From positions 1 through 10,182 of the forward strand of contig URTD01000059.1 in NCBI GenBank assembly GCA_900550735.1: DNA of 10,182 nucleotides, given 5' to 3'. The stretch's first letter is position 1; the number at the start of each line of letters is the position of its first letter. Below are positions 1-5,995 of this stretch, one piece after another. The position numbers and the translations under genes are program-made. The notes under the pieces were generated by a model, which was not told the DNA's origin, searched no databases, and was given only the letters and a program-made list of their open reading frames with translations. Origin of the DNA: an uncultured Collinsella sp. (GTDB lineage Bacteria; Actinomycetota; Coriobacteriia; Coriobacteriales; Coriobacteriaceae).

Positions 1-249
1 CCGGAGGGGCGCCGTGAGCGGGAATCGCGCACTCCATATTTTGTTCACAAATGAATAGGTCCCTCAGTCGCATCACTGAGGTTAAAACTGAAGCATTGGC
101 TTCTGATATTGGCGATGACCAGCTGTTTTATGAGTATTGAGACATCGGTCATCTCTGGAGCGCTACTTTACTCCAAAGGCATCAGCTATTTGTTTCCCAT
201 CGGTAAAAGGCGGGTTTTGTTCGCCAAGCGTTCTTATATATAGATAGAT
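1..249. other. Left-edge stretch with no supported gene
   Basis: No convincing gene is visible here. A plus-strand frame from ATG 51 to TGA 140 encodes 29 residues (ending DDQLFYEY) and stays open upstream to a stop at 15-17, but has no ribosome binding site before the ATG. It could be the remnant of a longer gene. A frame open from base 1 to a TGA at 52-54 could be the last codons of a gene lying to the left. A perfect 7-bp inverted repeat (CCTCAGT 62-68, ACTGAGG 75-81) with a six-base loop sits inside the small frame and has no T-run after it. From 141 to 249 I see only AT-richer sequence with a GATA-repeat-like stretch (about 236-249) directly before the repeat array. Confidence 0.5.
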
Positions 250-276
250 ACGGGTTCGAACCCGTGCACCGGCAAC

Positions 277-307
277 AAAAAAGACGGCAAACCGAAGTTG
301 ACCGTCT
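277..307 (-). terminator. Rho-independent terminator, outer repeat unit
   Basis: On the minus strand AGACGG (307-302) pairs with CCGTCT (287-282). A short mismatch and an inner AAC/GTT pair close a TTCG tetraloop, and a run of T follows (282-277). It lies downstream of the truncated tRNA-Lys copy and occupies the same place in its unit as the terminator behind the real tRNA. Confidence 0.7.
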
Positions 308-319
308 CAACAATCTTTG

Positions 320-338
320 GGTGGGCCGTCAGGGGTTC
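320..338 (-). repeat. Truncated copy of the tRNA-Lys 3' end
   Basis: Nineteen bases are identical to the acceptor and T-arm end of tRNA-Lys (497-515), covering the 3' acceptor strand, the 3' T-stem and part of the T-loop. The similarity then stops abruptly. The adjoining CCA has become CCC on the minus strand. The rest of the tRNA is absent, so this is not a functional tRNA. Confidence 0.85.
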
Positions 339-455
339 AGCCTGCTTCGCAGGCGGCCGCTGCGGCGCTTTCGCGCCTTGCGCGCTGCGCTGGCAAACGC
401 TCACGCGTTTCCTCAGCTCCGCGCCCTTTCGGGTTCGAACCCGTGCCGCGGCAAC

Positions 456-487
456 AAAAAAGCGGCCGGCATCCGCCAGTCGCTTTT
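456..487 (-). terminator. Terminator of tRNA-Lys
   Basis: Nine bases after the encoded CCA, the minus strand forms AAAGCG/CGCTTT with one internal mismatch and an inner CTGGC/GCCGG stem (one G-T pair) closing a GGAT loop, followed by six T (461-456). This is the expected end of the tRNA-Lys transcript. Confidence 0.8.
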
Positions 488-495
488 CTATTCTA

Positions 496-571
496 TGGTG
501 GGCCGTCAGGGGTTCGAACCCTGGACCTTGGGATTAAAAGTCCCCTGCTCTGCCAGCTGAGCTAACGGCCC
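496..571 (-). tRNA. tRNA-Lys (anticodon TTT)
   Basis: The gene folds as a normal cloverleaf of 73 bases plus an encoded CCA (498-496). The acceptor GGGCCGT pairs with ACGGCCC, the D-stem is GCTC/GAGC, the anticodon loop CTTTTAA carries TTT, and the T-arm is CAGGG-TTCGAAC-CCCTG. The outermost anticodon-stem pair is a G-A mismatch, with the other four paired. It decodes AAA and AAG. It has its own promoter in the end of the upstream aminopeptidase gene and a terminator just after the CCA. The palindromic T-loop segment GGTTCGAACC recurs in the downstream array. Confidence 0.96.
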
Positions 572-580
572 GCGGGTGGC

Positions 581-609
581 ATTGTACCACGGTCTGGGAC
601 TATTCCCAA
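581..609 (-). promoter_or_regulatory. Promoter of tRNA-Lys
   Basis: The minus strand carries a -35 TTGGGA (609-604), a 17-base spacer and a -10 TACAAT (586-581). The predicted transcription start is only a few bases before the tRNA 5' end at 571. The -35 box lies inside the last codons of the aminopeptidase gene, whose stop codon is at 600-602. Confidence 0.65.
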
Positions 610-1880
610 CTCCATTGGCCGTTCTGGAAAATCACAACTTCACGTCCATCAGGCGTAATGCCCGTAATATCGATGTCGTCCGTGCCGATCATAAAATCGA
701 CGTGCGTGCTCGAGACGTTAACGCCATGCTCCAGGAGCTCCTCCTTGGACATGTCATACCCACCCTCGATGCATTCGGGGAAACCGACACCTAGCGCGAG
801 ATGGCAGCTAGCGTTCTCGTCATAGAGCGTGTCATAGAACAGAACGCCGCTTTCGCGGATCGGAGTGTTCTTGGAAATGAGCGCGACCTCGCCCAGATGA
901 GCGGCACCTTCATCGGTGTCAATAATGCTCGCAAGCGTTGCCTTGCCCACGCGGGCGTCGTAGTCCACCACGCGGCCGCCCTCGAACTTAATCCAAAAAT
1001 CTTCGACTTTATTGCCGTGGTGGATGAGCGGCATGGCCGAGTACACGATACCGTCGGCGCGCATGCGATCGGGCGAGGTGAAGACTTCCTCGGTGGGAAT
1101 GTTGGGGAAGAAGGGGTGTCCATCGGGCGTCTTGCCCTTGCCGCCGGCCCACTCGTGACCCTTCGTCATGCCAATCGTCAGATCGGTTCCATTTGCCGCG
1201 GTGTAATGCAAGTAGTCGAAACGATTGTCGTTCAGGAAACGCAGGTTCTTTTCGAATGCGGCGTCATGGAGTTCCCAGTCGCTCTCCGGGTCCTGGCCAT
1301 CGGCGCGCGCGGTGTGCAGAATCGCATTCCACAGTTTATAGATTGCAACCTCATCGGCGTCTCCTGGGAACACCTCGTGCGCCCAAGCCACGACCGGAGC
1401 GCCGGCGATGCACCACGGATTGATGTTGTAATCCAGTCCACGGCGGAAAACTTTGCACTGCGTATTCCTCGCCTTTGATGCCGCGGCCGGCTTGGCTGGA
1501 TCGATGCCCTTGAGGGCCGCAGGATCCGCACCTTCGATAAAGACAAAGCAGGCACCATCCTGGGCCAAGGAATCCAGCTGCATGCGCTTCCACTCGGGTG
1601 TCTGCTCAAAATAGCTTTTCTCGACATGCTCGTACGTGAGCCTCGTCACGGCATCATCGGCCCAAATGACCGTCACGTGGCCGGCGGCGGCAGCATAGGC
1701 CTCCGCGACCACCACGCGCGCAAACGGCGCGCACTCGACCGGAGACTGAACGACGACCTCCTGGCCGGGCTTGACGTTTACGCCCTTGCGGACGACCAGG
1801 CGCGCGTAGTTTTTAATCTTGGGCTCCAGGGCCTTCATGCCCTCCAGAGCCTCTTCGACCGTCAGGGCAGCTCGAATCAT
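600..1880 (-). CDS. M29 family metallo-aminopeptidase (AmpS/PepS type)
   Basis: This is a cytoplasmic leucyl-type aminopeptidase of peptidase family M29, which uses two divalent metals to remove N-terminal residues from peptides. I choose the ATG at 1880 (426 residues) because GGAG lies six bases before it; an ATG four codons upstream (1892) has no such site. Family metal-site residues appear with the right spacing: Glu in NIPTEEVF (E265), Glu in HLGEVAL (E331), His in ENASCHLALG (H360), and His and Asp in STHVDF (H393, D395). From memory, these intervals of 66, 29, 33 and 2 match the known M29 structures. The family's conserved tyrosine seven residues after the third ligand is Phe367 here, so activity may differ. 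The length is typical (about 410-430). The gene is separated from the upstream operon by a terminator and is followed by tRNA-Lys. Confidence 0.9.
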   Translation of the reverse strand: MIRAALTVEEALEGMKALEPKIKNYARLVVRKGVNVKPGQEVVVQSPVECAPFARVVVAEAYAAAAGHVTVIWADDAVTRLTYEHVEKSYFEQTPEWKRMQLDSLAQDGACFVFIEGADPAALKGIDPAKPAAASKARNTQCKVFRRGLDYNINPWCIAGAPVVAWAHEVFPGDADEVAIYKLWNAILHTARADGQDPESDWELHDAAFEKNLRFLNDNRFDYLHYTAANGTDLTIGMTKGHEWAGGKGKTPDGHPFFPNIPTEEVFTSPDRMRADGIVYSAMPLIHHGNKVEDFWIKFEGGRVVDYDARVGKATLASIIDTDEGAAHLGEVALISKNTPIRESGVLFYDTLYDENASCHLALGVGFPECIEGGYDMSKEELLEHGVNVSSTHVDFMIGTDDIDITGITPDGREVVIFQNGQWSWE

Positions 1881-1908
1881 GTGCCACTCCATCTATCTAT
1901 AGAACAGT

Positions 1909-1939
1909 AAAAAGGCGCGCCGCAAAAACGACGCGCCTT
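1909..1939 (-). terminator. Terminator after the purC-membrane protein pair
   Basis: On the minus strand AAGGCGCGTCG (1939-1929) pairs with CGGCGCGCCTT (1922-1912) around a TTTTTG loop, with one G-T pair, and ends in a T-run (1913-1909). It is a strong rho-independent terminator 30 bases past the stop of the membrane protein gene. Only about 30 bases remain before the aminopeptidase start, so that gene's promoter must overlap the hairpin or the gene depends on read-through. Confidence 0.85.
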
Positions 1940-1969
1940 ATATCTTAGCGATAAGTATGTATGCAAACG

Positions 1970-2545
1970 CTACTTCTTCTTGGAGTCCTTCTGGTCCTCC
2001 TCGGCAGCCGCGCGCTCAATAAGAGCGTTGAGCTTGTTCTCGGACATGCCCTCGGCCTGCGCGCGGTACATGTTGCGCAAGGGACGAATACGAGCGAAGT
2101 CGTAGATAAAGTCACCTAGGATGATGACATAGGACAAAACGATGCCGACCATCTGGACAGGGCTGGACACCATGCCAGCGGGAGCGAAGTACAGCGAGGC
2201 CCAAATTGCCACGACGAGCACCATGCCAATGGCGAGCACAATCCACCAGATGCGACGGCGCTTGGTGTAGTCCTCGTCCTGCTTGAGGAGGATATTCGAC
2301 ACCGTATAGATGCGGTCCTCCTTGGCGCGCTGCTTGGCCTTGCGGGCGCGCTTCTCCTCTTTAGAGAGGCCCTCGAGGTTCTCGCCCTTCTCGAGCTCTT
2401 TGCGGCGTGCCTTAGACGAAGCCGGCACGACGCGAACGGAGCTCGCTGCTTGGCGGGCGGGCTTAGCAGATGCGGCAGACTTGCGCGCAACCCCGGTAAC
2501 TTCGTGGGATTGCGTGCGCTTGTTCGTGGCGCTACGGGTACTCAC
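1970..2545 (-). CDS. Basic two-helix membrane protein of unknown function
   Basis: I do not recognise a named family. The 191-residue protein has a long, highly charged cytoplasmic-type N-terminus (residues 1-99, rich in Lys, Arg, Ala and Ser, with a probable helical stretch SKEEKRARKAKQRAKEDR at about 61-78). Two hydrophobic helices follow (about 100-121 and 129-150), then a charged C-terminal tail ending DSKKK. Charge placement puts both tails inside the cell. The start is GTG at 2545, directly after the purC stop codon with no gap. AAGGAG lies nine bases upstream, inside the end of purC, so translational coupling with purC is likely. A terminator follows the gene. The ORF is certain in extent; the function is unknown, and a role in purine synthesis should not be assumed from position alone. 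Confidence 0.85.
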   Translation of the reverse strand: MSTRSATNKRTQSHEVTGVARKSAASAKPARQAASSVRVVPASSKARRKELEKGENLEGLSKEEKRARKAKQRAKEDRIYTVSNILLKQDEDYTKRRRIWWIVLAIGMVLVVAIWASLYFAPAGMVSSPVQMVGIVLSYVIILGDFIYDFARIRPLRNMYRAQAEGMSENKLNALIERAAAEEDQKDSKKK

Positions 2546-3433
2546 TTATGCGTTCTCCTTCATGCTTGTGAACTGGGAGCCGGTGATGATCTGGAAGGCC
2601 TCGCGATAGCGCTCGGACGTGCCATCGATGACCTCGGCGGGCAGGTGCGGGGTCTCCCCCGTCATATCCCAGTTGGCCTTGAGCCAATTGCGGACGAATT
2701 GCTTGTCGTAGCTAGGCTGGATCTTGCCCTCCTCGTAGCTGGCAGCAGGCCAGAAACGGCTGGAGTCGGGCGTGAGGCACTCGTCGATCAGCGTGACCTT
2801 GCCATCAATAACACCAAACTCGAACTTGGTGTCGGCAATGATGATGCCACGGGTCGCGGCGTACTCGGCAGCGGCCTTGTAGATCTTGAGGGAAAGGTCA
2901 CGAATCTGCGTGGCGATGTCCTCGCCCACGATCTCGCAGCAACGCTCGAACGAGATGTTCTCGTCGTGGTCACCGATCTCGGCCTTCGTGGACGGCGTGA
3001 ACAACGGCTCGGGAAGCTTGGAAGCCTCGGTCAGGCCCTCAGGCAGCTGGATGCCGCAGACGGTGCCGTTCTCGTCGTAGGTCTTCTTGCCCGAACCGGT
3101 CAGATAGCCGCGGACGATGCACTCGATAGGAATCGTCTGGGCCTTCTTAACCAGCATGGCGCGGCCAGCGAGGTAGTCACGATACTCAGCAAACTCCTCG
3201 GGGAAATCCGCCGGGTCGATGGAAACGAGATGGTTGGGGACGATGTCGGCAAACTTATCGAACCAGAATGCCGAGATGCGATTGAGCACCTCTCCCTTAA
3301 ACGGAATCTCGTCGGGAAGAATGAAGTCGAACGCAGAAATGCGGTCGGTGGCGACCATCAGCAGGTTTTCACCGGCATCGTAAATATCACGAACCTTGCC
3401 ACGGGAATCCGGACGACGCTCCATCGTTGTCAC
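2546..3433 (-). CDS. purC: Phosphoribosylaminoimidazole-succinocarboxamide synthase (SAICAR synthetase)
   Basis: PurC joins aspartate to carboxyaminoimidazole ribotide using ATP, giving SAICAR in de novo purine synthesis in the cytoplasm. Signature stretches are visible: the N-terminal GKVRDIY (12-18), ATDRISAFD (28-36), the RGYLTGSGKKTY loop (108-119), ADTKFEFG (200-207) and the aspartate/ATP-site segment LIDECLTPDSSRFWP (215-229). I place the start at GTG 3433 (295 residues) because AAGGAG (3447-3442) is eight bases before it; the longer frame begins at GTG 3442, which overlaps that site, and ATG 3424 is too far from it. At about 295 residues it belongs to the longer PurC type rather than the roughly 240-residue E. 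coli type. It abuts the membrane protein gene downstream; the next PurC-pathway enzyme, PurB, is encoded about 4 kb upstream on the same strand. Confidence 0.96.
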   Translation of the reverse strand: MTTMERRPDSRGKVRDIYDAGENLLMVATDRISAFDFILPDEIPFKGEVLNRISAFWFDKFADIVPNHLVSIDPADFPEEFAEYRDYLAGRAMLVKKAQTIPIECIVRGYLTGSGKKTYDENGTVCGIQLPEGLTEASKLPEPLFTPSTKAEIGDHDENISFERCCEIVGEDIATQIRDLSLKIYKAAAEYAATRGIIIADTKFEFGVIDGKVTLIDECLTPDSSRFWPAASYEEGKIQPSYDKQFVRNWLKANWDMTGETPHLPAEVIDGTSERYREAFQIITGSQFTSMKENA

Positions 3434-3464
3434 GTGAGTCACTCCTTACCTAAATACGACAGAA

Positions 3465-3484
3465 ATGCGGGTTCTTTCCCGCAT
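3465..3484 (-). terminator. Hairpin between the sensor kinase gene and purC
   Basis: A perfect 7-bp stem (ATGCGGG/CCCGCAT) with a six-base loop lies in the 109-base gap. On the minus strand it is followed by TTTCTG, a weak T-stretch, so it may be an attenuating terminator for the two-component operon or a leader structure of purC. The rest of the gap shows no clear promoter. Confidence 0.4.
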
Positions 3485-3542
3485 GTTTTCGCAAACTCGG
3501 AGCGGCAGGGACGCGGCCCCTCCTTCACCGAATAGCGAAAAG

Positions 3543-5108
3543 CTAGTGCTCCATTGTAGTAGATGCCGCGTCTGCCGTGTGCTCGCGGGGCAGATGAATT
3601 GTAAAAGTCGTACCCTTTCCAAGCTCCGACTCCACGGATATGTAGCCATGGTGACGCTCGACAATCTGCTTGGTCACGGCGAGGCCGACGCCCAGGCCGC
3701 CAGCTTCGCGGGCGCGGCTGGCATCGGCGCGCCAAAACCGCCCGAAAATGCGCGACAGATCGTCCTTGGCAATACCGATGCCGGTATCAGAAACGGCAAT
3801 GCTGACGTGCCTGCGGTCACTGAGCACCGACACCACGACCCAACCGCCCTCGGGGGTGTAGCGCATGGCGTTGCTCATGAGGTTGATAACACATTGCGTG
3901 ATCATGTCGGGATCTGCCTCGACAACGTCATCGTGGCCCTGCGTCTCATCTGCAAAGCGCAAACGCAGGTCACGGTCGGCAAACAGGCGCTCCTGGCCAT
4001 TCACAATCGATCGCACGAACGGAACCATGTCCACCGGTTCTAGATTGAGCGGAGCCGTGCTGTTTTCCATACGCGATAGGTCGAGCATCTGCTGCACCAG
4101 ACGAGCCAGGCGACGCGTCTCGGAAGCAACGGTCTCCAAATGCTCATCGTCGGTGGGATACACGCCATCCTGCATGGCCTCGACCGTTGCGAGCATGGCC
4201 ATAAGCGGCGTGCGAAGCTCGTGTGCAACGTCTGAGGTCAGGCGCTTCTCGTGTTTCATATCCTTCTCGAGCGAAGTGGCCATCTCATCGAAGGTCTCAC
4301 CCAGCTGATCGATCTCGTCATCACCGCGCAGTCCCGTGCGAGCCGACAGGTCGCCGTCACGGATTTGCTTTGCGGTACTGGTGATGCGATGAATCGGCTT
4401 GGTGAGCATGCGCGACACGAGCGATCCGATAACGACCGAAATGCAGATTGCAACAACCGCGGCGAGGGCCATGGCGTTAAAGGTCTTCTCCCTAAACGCA
4501 GAGTCCGCCTTGGTGAGCAGAGCGTCGGAGCCGATGGCCCACAGCTTTACCTGTCCGACATGCTCGCCGGAAGACGTTACAATCTCGACGTTAGCAACGC
4601 TATCGGAGTCGGTTGGAGCAGACGAGACCGGGCTATGCGATGCCCTCTTGCCGCTCGTGTCGTCGGTCGTAGCCTGGTTTTCGCGTACATCGGCGGTCGC
4701 GCTTGCCGAGGGCCAGGAATCGTCATAAACGATCACGCCCTTTTTATTGACGACCTGCATGCCCAGATCGTCGGAAACCAAACTCGACGTTGCGACCGTG
4801 CGCAGTTCTCCCGCGGTCCAAGAGCCGTTTTCCTCATATGAGGTCGCCAACTTCTCGGCAGCGGAATTTGCGATTTCGACGATATTGGAGCGTGTGTAAT
4901 CCGAAAAGACCGTGCCCCACACAACAGAGACAACGCCCACCAGCACCAATACTGTCATGAGCGATGTCAGAGCAAAAGCAAGTGCCATGCGCGAGGGATA
5001 GCTCATCGTTGGCCGTGAATCGGAACGAGGCGTGTTCCAACTAGCCTTGGAACCCGCCTCGCTCTCCTGCTTGTGCTTTTGTCCGATTTCAAAGCGCGCA
5101 GGTGTCAT
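3543..5108 (-). CDS. Membrane sensor histidine kinase (HAMP-HisKA-HATPase)
   Basis: This is the sensor partner of the response regulator encoded just upstream. The 521-residue protein has a cytoplasmic N-tail, a first membrane helix (about 41-66), an extracytoplasmic sensor region (about 67-209) with a Ser/Thr/Asp-rich low-complexity stretch (about 131-172), a second helix (about 210-233) and a HAMP linker (about 234-285). The H-box SDVAHELRTP follows (phosphorylated His296). The ATPase domain has an N-box NLMSNAMRYTPEGG (409-422), G1 DTGIGI (441-446), an F-box FGRFWR (455-460) and G2 GLGVGLA (471-477), so the kinase looks complete. ATG 5108 is 11 bases after the regulator's stop, behind a weak GGGA site; a later ATG (codon 35) has no better site. 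The signal is unknown, as the sensor region matches no family I recognise. Confidence 0.93.
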   Translation of the reverse strand: MTPARFEIGQKHKQESEAGSKASWNTPRSDSRPTMSYPSRMALAFALTSLMTVLVLVGVVSVVWGTVFSDYTRSNIVEIANSAAEKLATSYEENGSWTAGELRTVATSSLVSDDLGMQVVNKKGVIVYDDSWPSASATADVRENQATTDDTSGKRASHSPVSSAPTDSDSVANVEIVTSSGEHVGQVKLWAIGSDALLTKADSAFREKTFNAMALAAVVAICISVVIGSLVSRMLTKPIHRITSTAKQIRDGDLSARTGLRGDDEIDQLGETFDEMATSLEKDMKHEKRLTSDVAHELRTPLMAMLATVEAMQDGVYPTDDEHLETVASETRRLARLVQQMLDLSRMENSTAPLNLEPVDMVPFVRSIVNGQERLFADRDLRLRFADETQGHDDVVEADPDMITQCVINLMSNAMRYTPEGGWVVVSVLSDRRHVSIAVSDTGIGIAKDDLSRIFGRFWRADASRAREAGGLGVGLAVTKQIVERHHGYISVESELGKGTTFTIHLPREHTADAASTTMEH

Positions 5109-5119
5109 ATGTGATTTCC

Positions 5120-5842
5120 CTATTTCTCGTCCGACTTATCGGTCTTAGCCGGAGCCTCGAAGCGATAGCCGACACCATGGACGGTGTAGAGCCACTTGGG
5201 CTTCTTGGGATCATCGCCCAGCTTGGCGCGAAGGTTCTTCACGTGGCTATCGATGGTGCGCTCATAGCCCTCAAAGTCATACCCAAGCACCTTCTCGACC
5301 AGCTCCATACGGTTGTAGACACGGCCGGGATGACGAGCAAGTGTGGTGAGCAGCTTGAACTCGGAAGCCGTCAGATCGACTTCCTTGCCCTCGACCAAGA
5401 TCTTGTGGCCCGAAATATCGATGACCAGATCGCCGAAGTCGAGCACCTCGACGGCGGGCTCGTCGGCCTGGTGGGCACGGCGGAACAGAGCGCGAACGCG
5501 GGCGACGAGCTCGCGCGGCGAGAACGGCTTAATCAGATAGTCGTCGGCGCCGAGCTCAAGACCGATAATACGGTCCTCGATCTCGCCCTTAGCCGTCAGC
5601 ATGATGATGGGGACATCCGAGGTATCGCGAATGGTGCGGCAAACACGCTCGCCGGGAATCTTGGGGAGCATAAGATCGAGCACGACCAGGTCGAACTGAT
5701 GCTTCTCGAACTCCTCGATCGCGGACTGGCCGTCGCCGACGCCCACAACCCAGTAGCCTTCGCGCTCGAGATAGGCAGCGACGGCGTCACGGATTGCCTT
5801 CTCATCCTCGACCAGCAGAATCTTTTTTGCATCTGAAGCCAT
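5120..5842 (-). CDS. OmpR/PhoB-family response regulator
   Basis: This is a DNA-binding regulator activated by phosphorylation from the adjacent sensor kinase. The receiver domain (about 6-118) holds the acidic pocket E12-D13, the phospho-acceptor Asp56 in VVLDLMLP, Thr83 in MLTAKG and Lys105 in LIKPF, all in the usual places. The winged-helix domain (about 140-233) contains LTASEFKLL, the recognition-helix segment ERTIDSHVKNLRAKL and the terminal wing YTVHGVGYRF. I choose ATG 5842 (240 residues) because AGGGGGG lies seven bases upstream; the open frame extends seven codons further to a TTG at 5863. Its stop is 11 bases from the kinase start, so the two form an operon. A TAAAAT -10-like sequence lies upstream at about 5882-5887 without a good -35 box. 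Target genes cannot be inferred. Confidence 0.95.
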   Translation of the reverse strand: MASDAKKILLVEDEKAIRDAVAAYLEREGYWVVGVGDGQSAIEEFEKHQFDLVVLDLMLPKIPGERVCRTIRDTSDVPIIMLTAKGEIEDRIIGLELGADDYLIKPFSPRELVARVRALFRRAHQADEPAVEVLDFGDLVIDISGHKILVEGKEVDLTASEFKLLTTLARHPGRVYNRMELVEKVLGYDFEGYERTIDSHVKNLRAKLGDDPKKPKWLYTVHGVGYRFEAPAKTDKSDEK

Positions 5843-5898
5843 AACACGGCCCCCCTGTCTCAATTAGCTAAGAACAAGCCCATTTTAACGCACCTGAG

Positions 5899-5935
5899 CC
5901 CGCCAGATGCCGCTATGACGCGGCAGCTCGGCGGG
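5899..5935. repeat. Long inverted repeat before the response regulator gene
   Basis: CCCGCC (5899-5904) pairs with GGCGGG (5930-5935), and a second stem GCCGCT-type core (TGCCGC/GCGGCA) closes a six-base loop, with an AG/CT pair between them. No T-run follows on either strand. It lies between the lipoprotein stop and the regulator start. It may be a terminator without a U-tract, an RNA leader structure, or an operator; the sequence does not decide. Confidence 0.55.
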
Positions 5936-5995
5936 CGGTACTCACAATTACAACGCGCTTATTCCCCTGTTGGCGCCTTTTTAACCCCTCTAAGC

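Larger units (their letters stand above)
250..495 (-). repeat. tRNA-Lys-associated tandem repeat array
   Basis: This is a non-coding array downstream of tRNA-Lys, built of units spaced about 177-179 bases. Reading the plus strand, each unit has a T-arm-like palindrome (250-265; second copy around 430-444), a GGCAAC tail with six A (271-282; 450-461), a terminator hairpin (to 307; to 487), and then a tRNA-Lys 3' end. In the first unit that end is a 19-base exact copy (320-338) of bases 497-515 of the real gene, stopping inside the T-loop. In the second unit it is the intact tRNA. Between 339 and 430 lie three tight hairpins: CCTGC/GCAGG (341-353), GGCGC/GCGCC (about 364-377) and AAACGC/GCGTTT (about 395-410). 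Open frames across this region are by-products of the tRNA sequence. I infer duplication or insertion at the tRNA 3' end; the mechanism is unknown. Confidence 0.75.

Noticed and set aside
231..249. ATAGATAGAT stretch here and on the other strand near 1891-1903 as a shared regulatory site
   Set aside because: It is a short low-complexity match at two places and no palindrome or consistent spacing supports a regulator site.
250..276. A real plus-strand tRNA ending at the T-arm palindrome
   Set aside because: No matching 5' acceptor, D-arm or anticodon arm exists upstream, and the tail lacks CCA.
264..560. Open frames of 79-98 codons across the tRNA-Lys array
   Set aside because: They translate the repeat hairpins and the reverse strand of the tRNA (GRQGFEPW pattern), a known kind of false gene call.
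2450..3535. A 361-codon plus-strand open frame opposite purC
   Set aside because: It lies antisense to PurC, whose motifs are unmistakable, and has no plausible domain.
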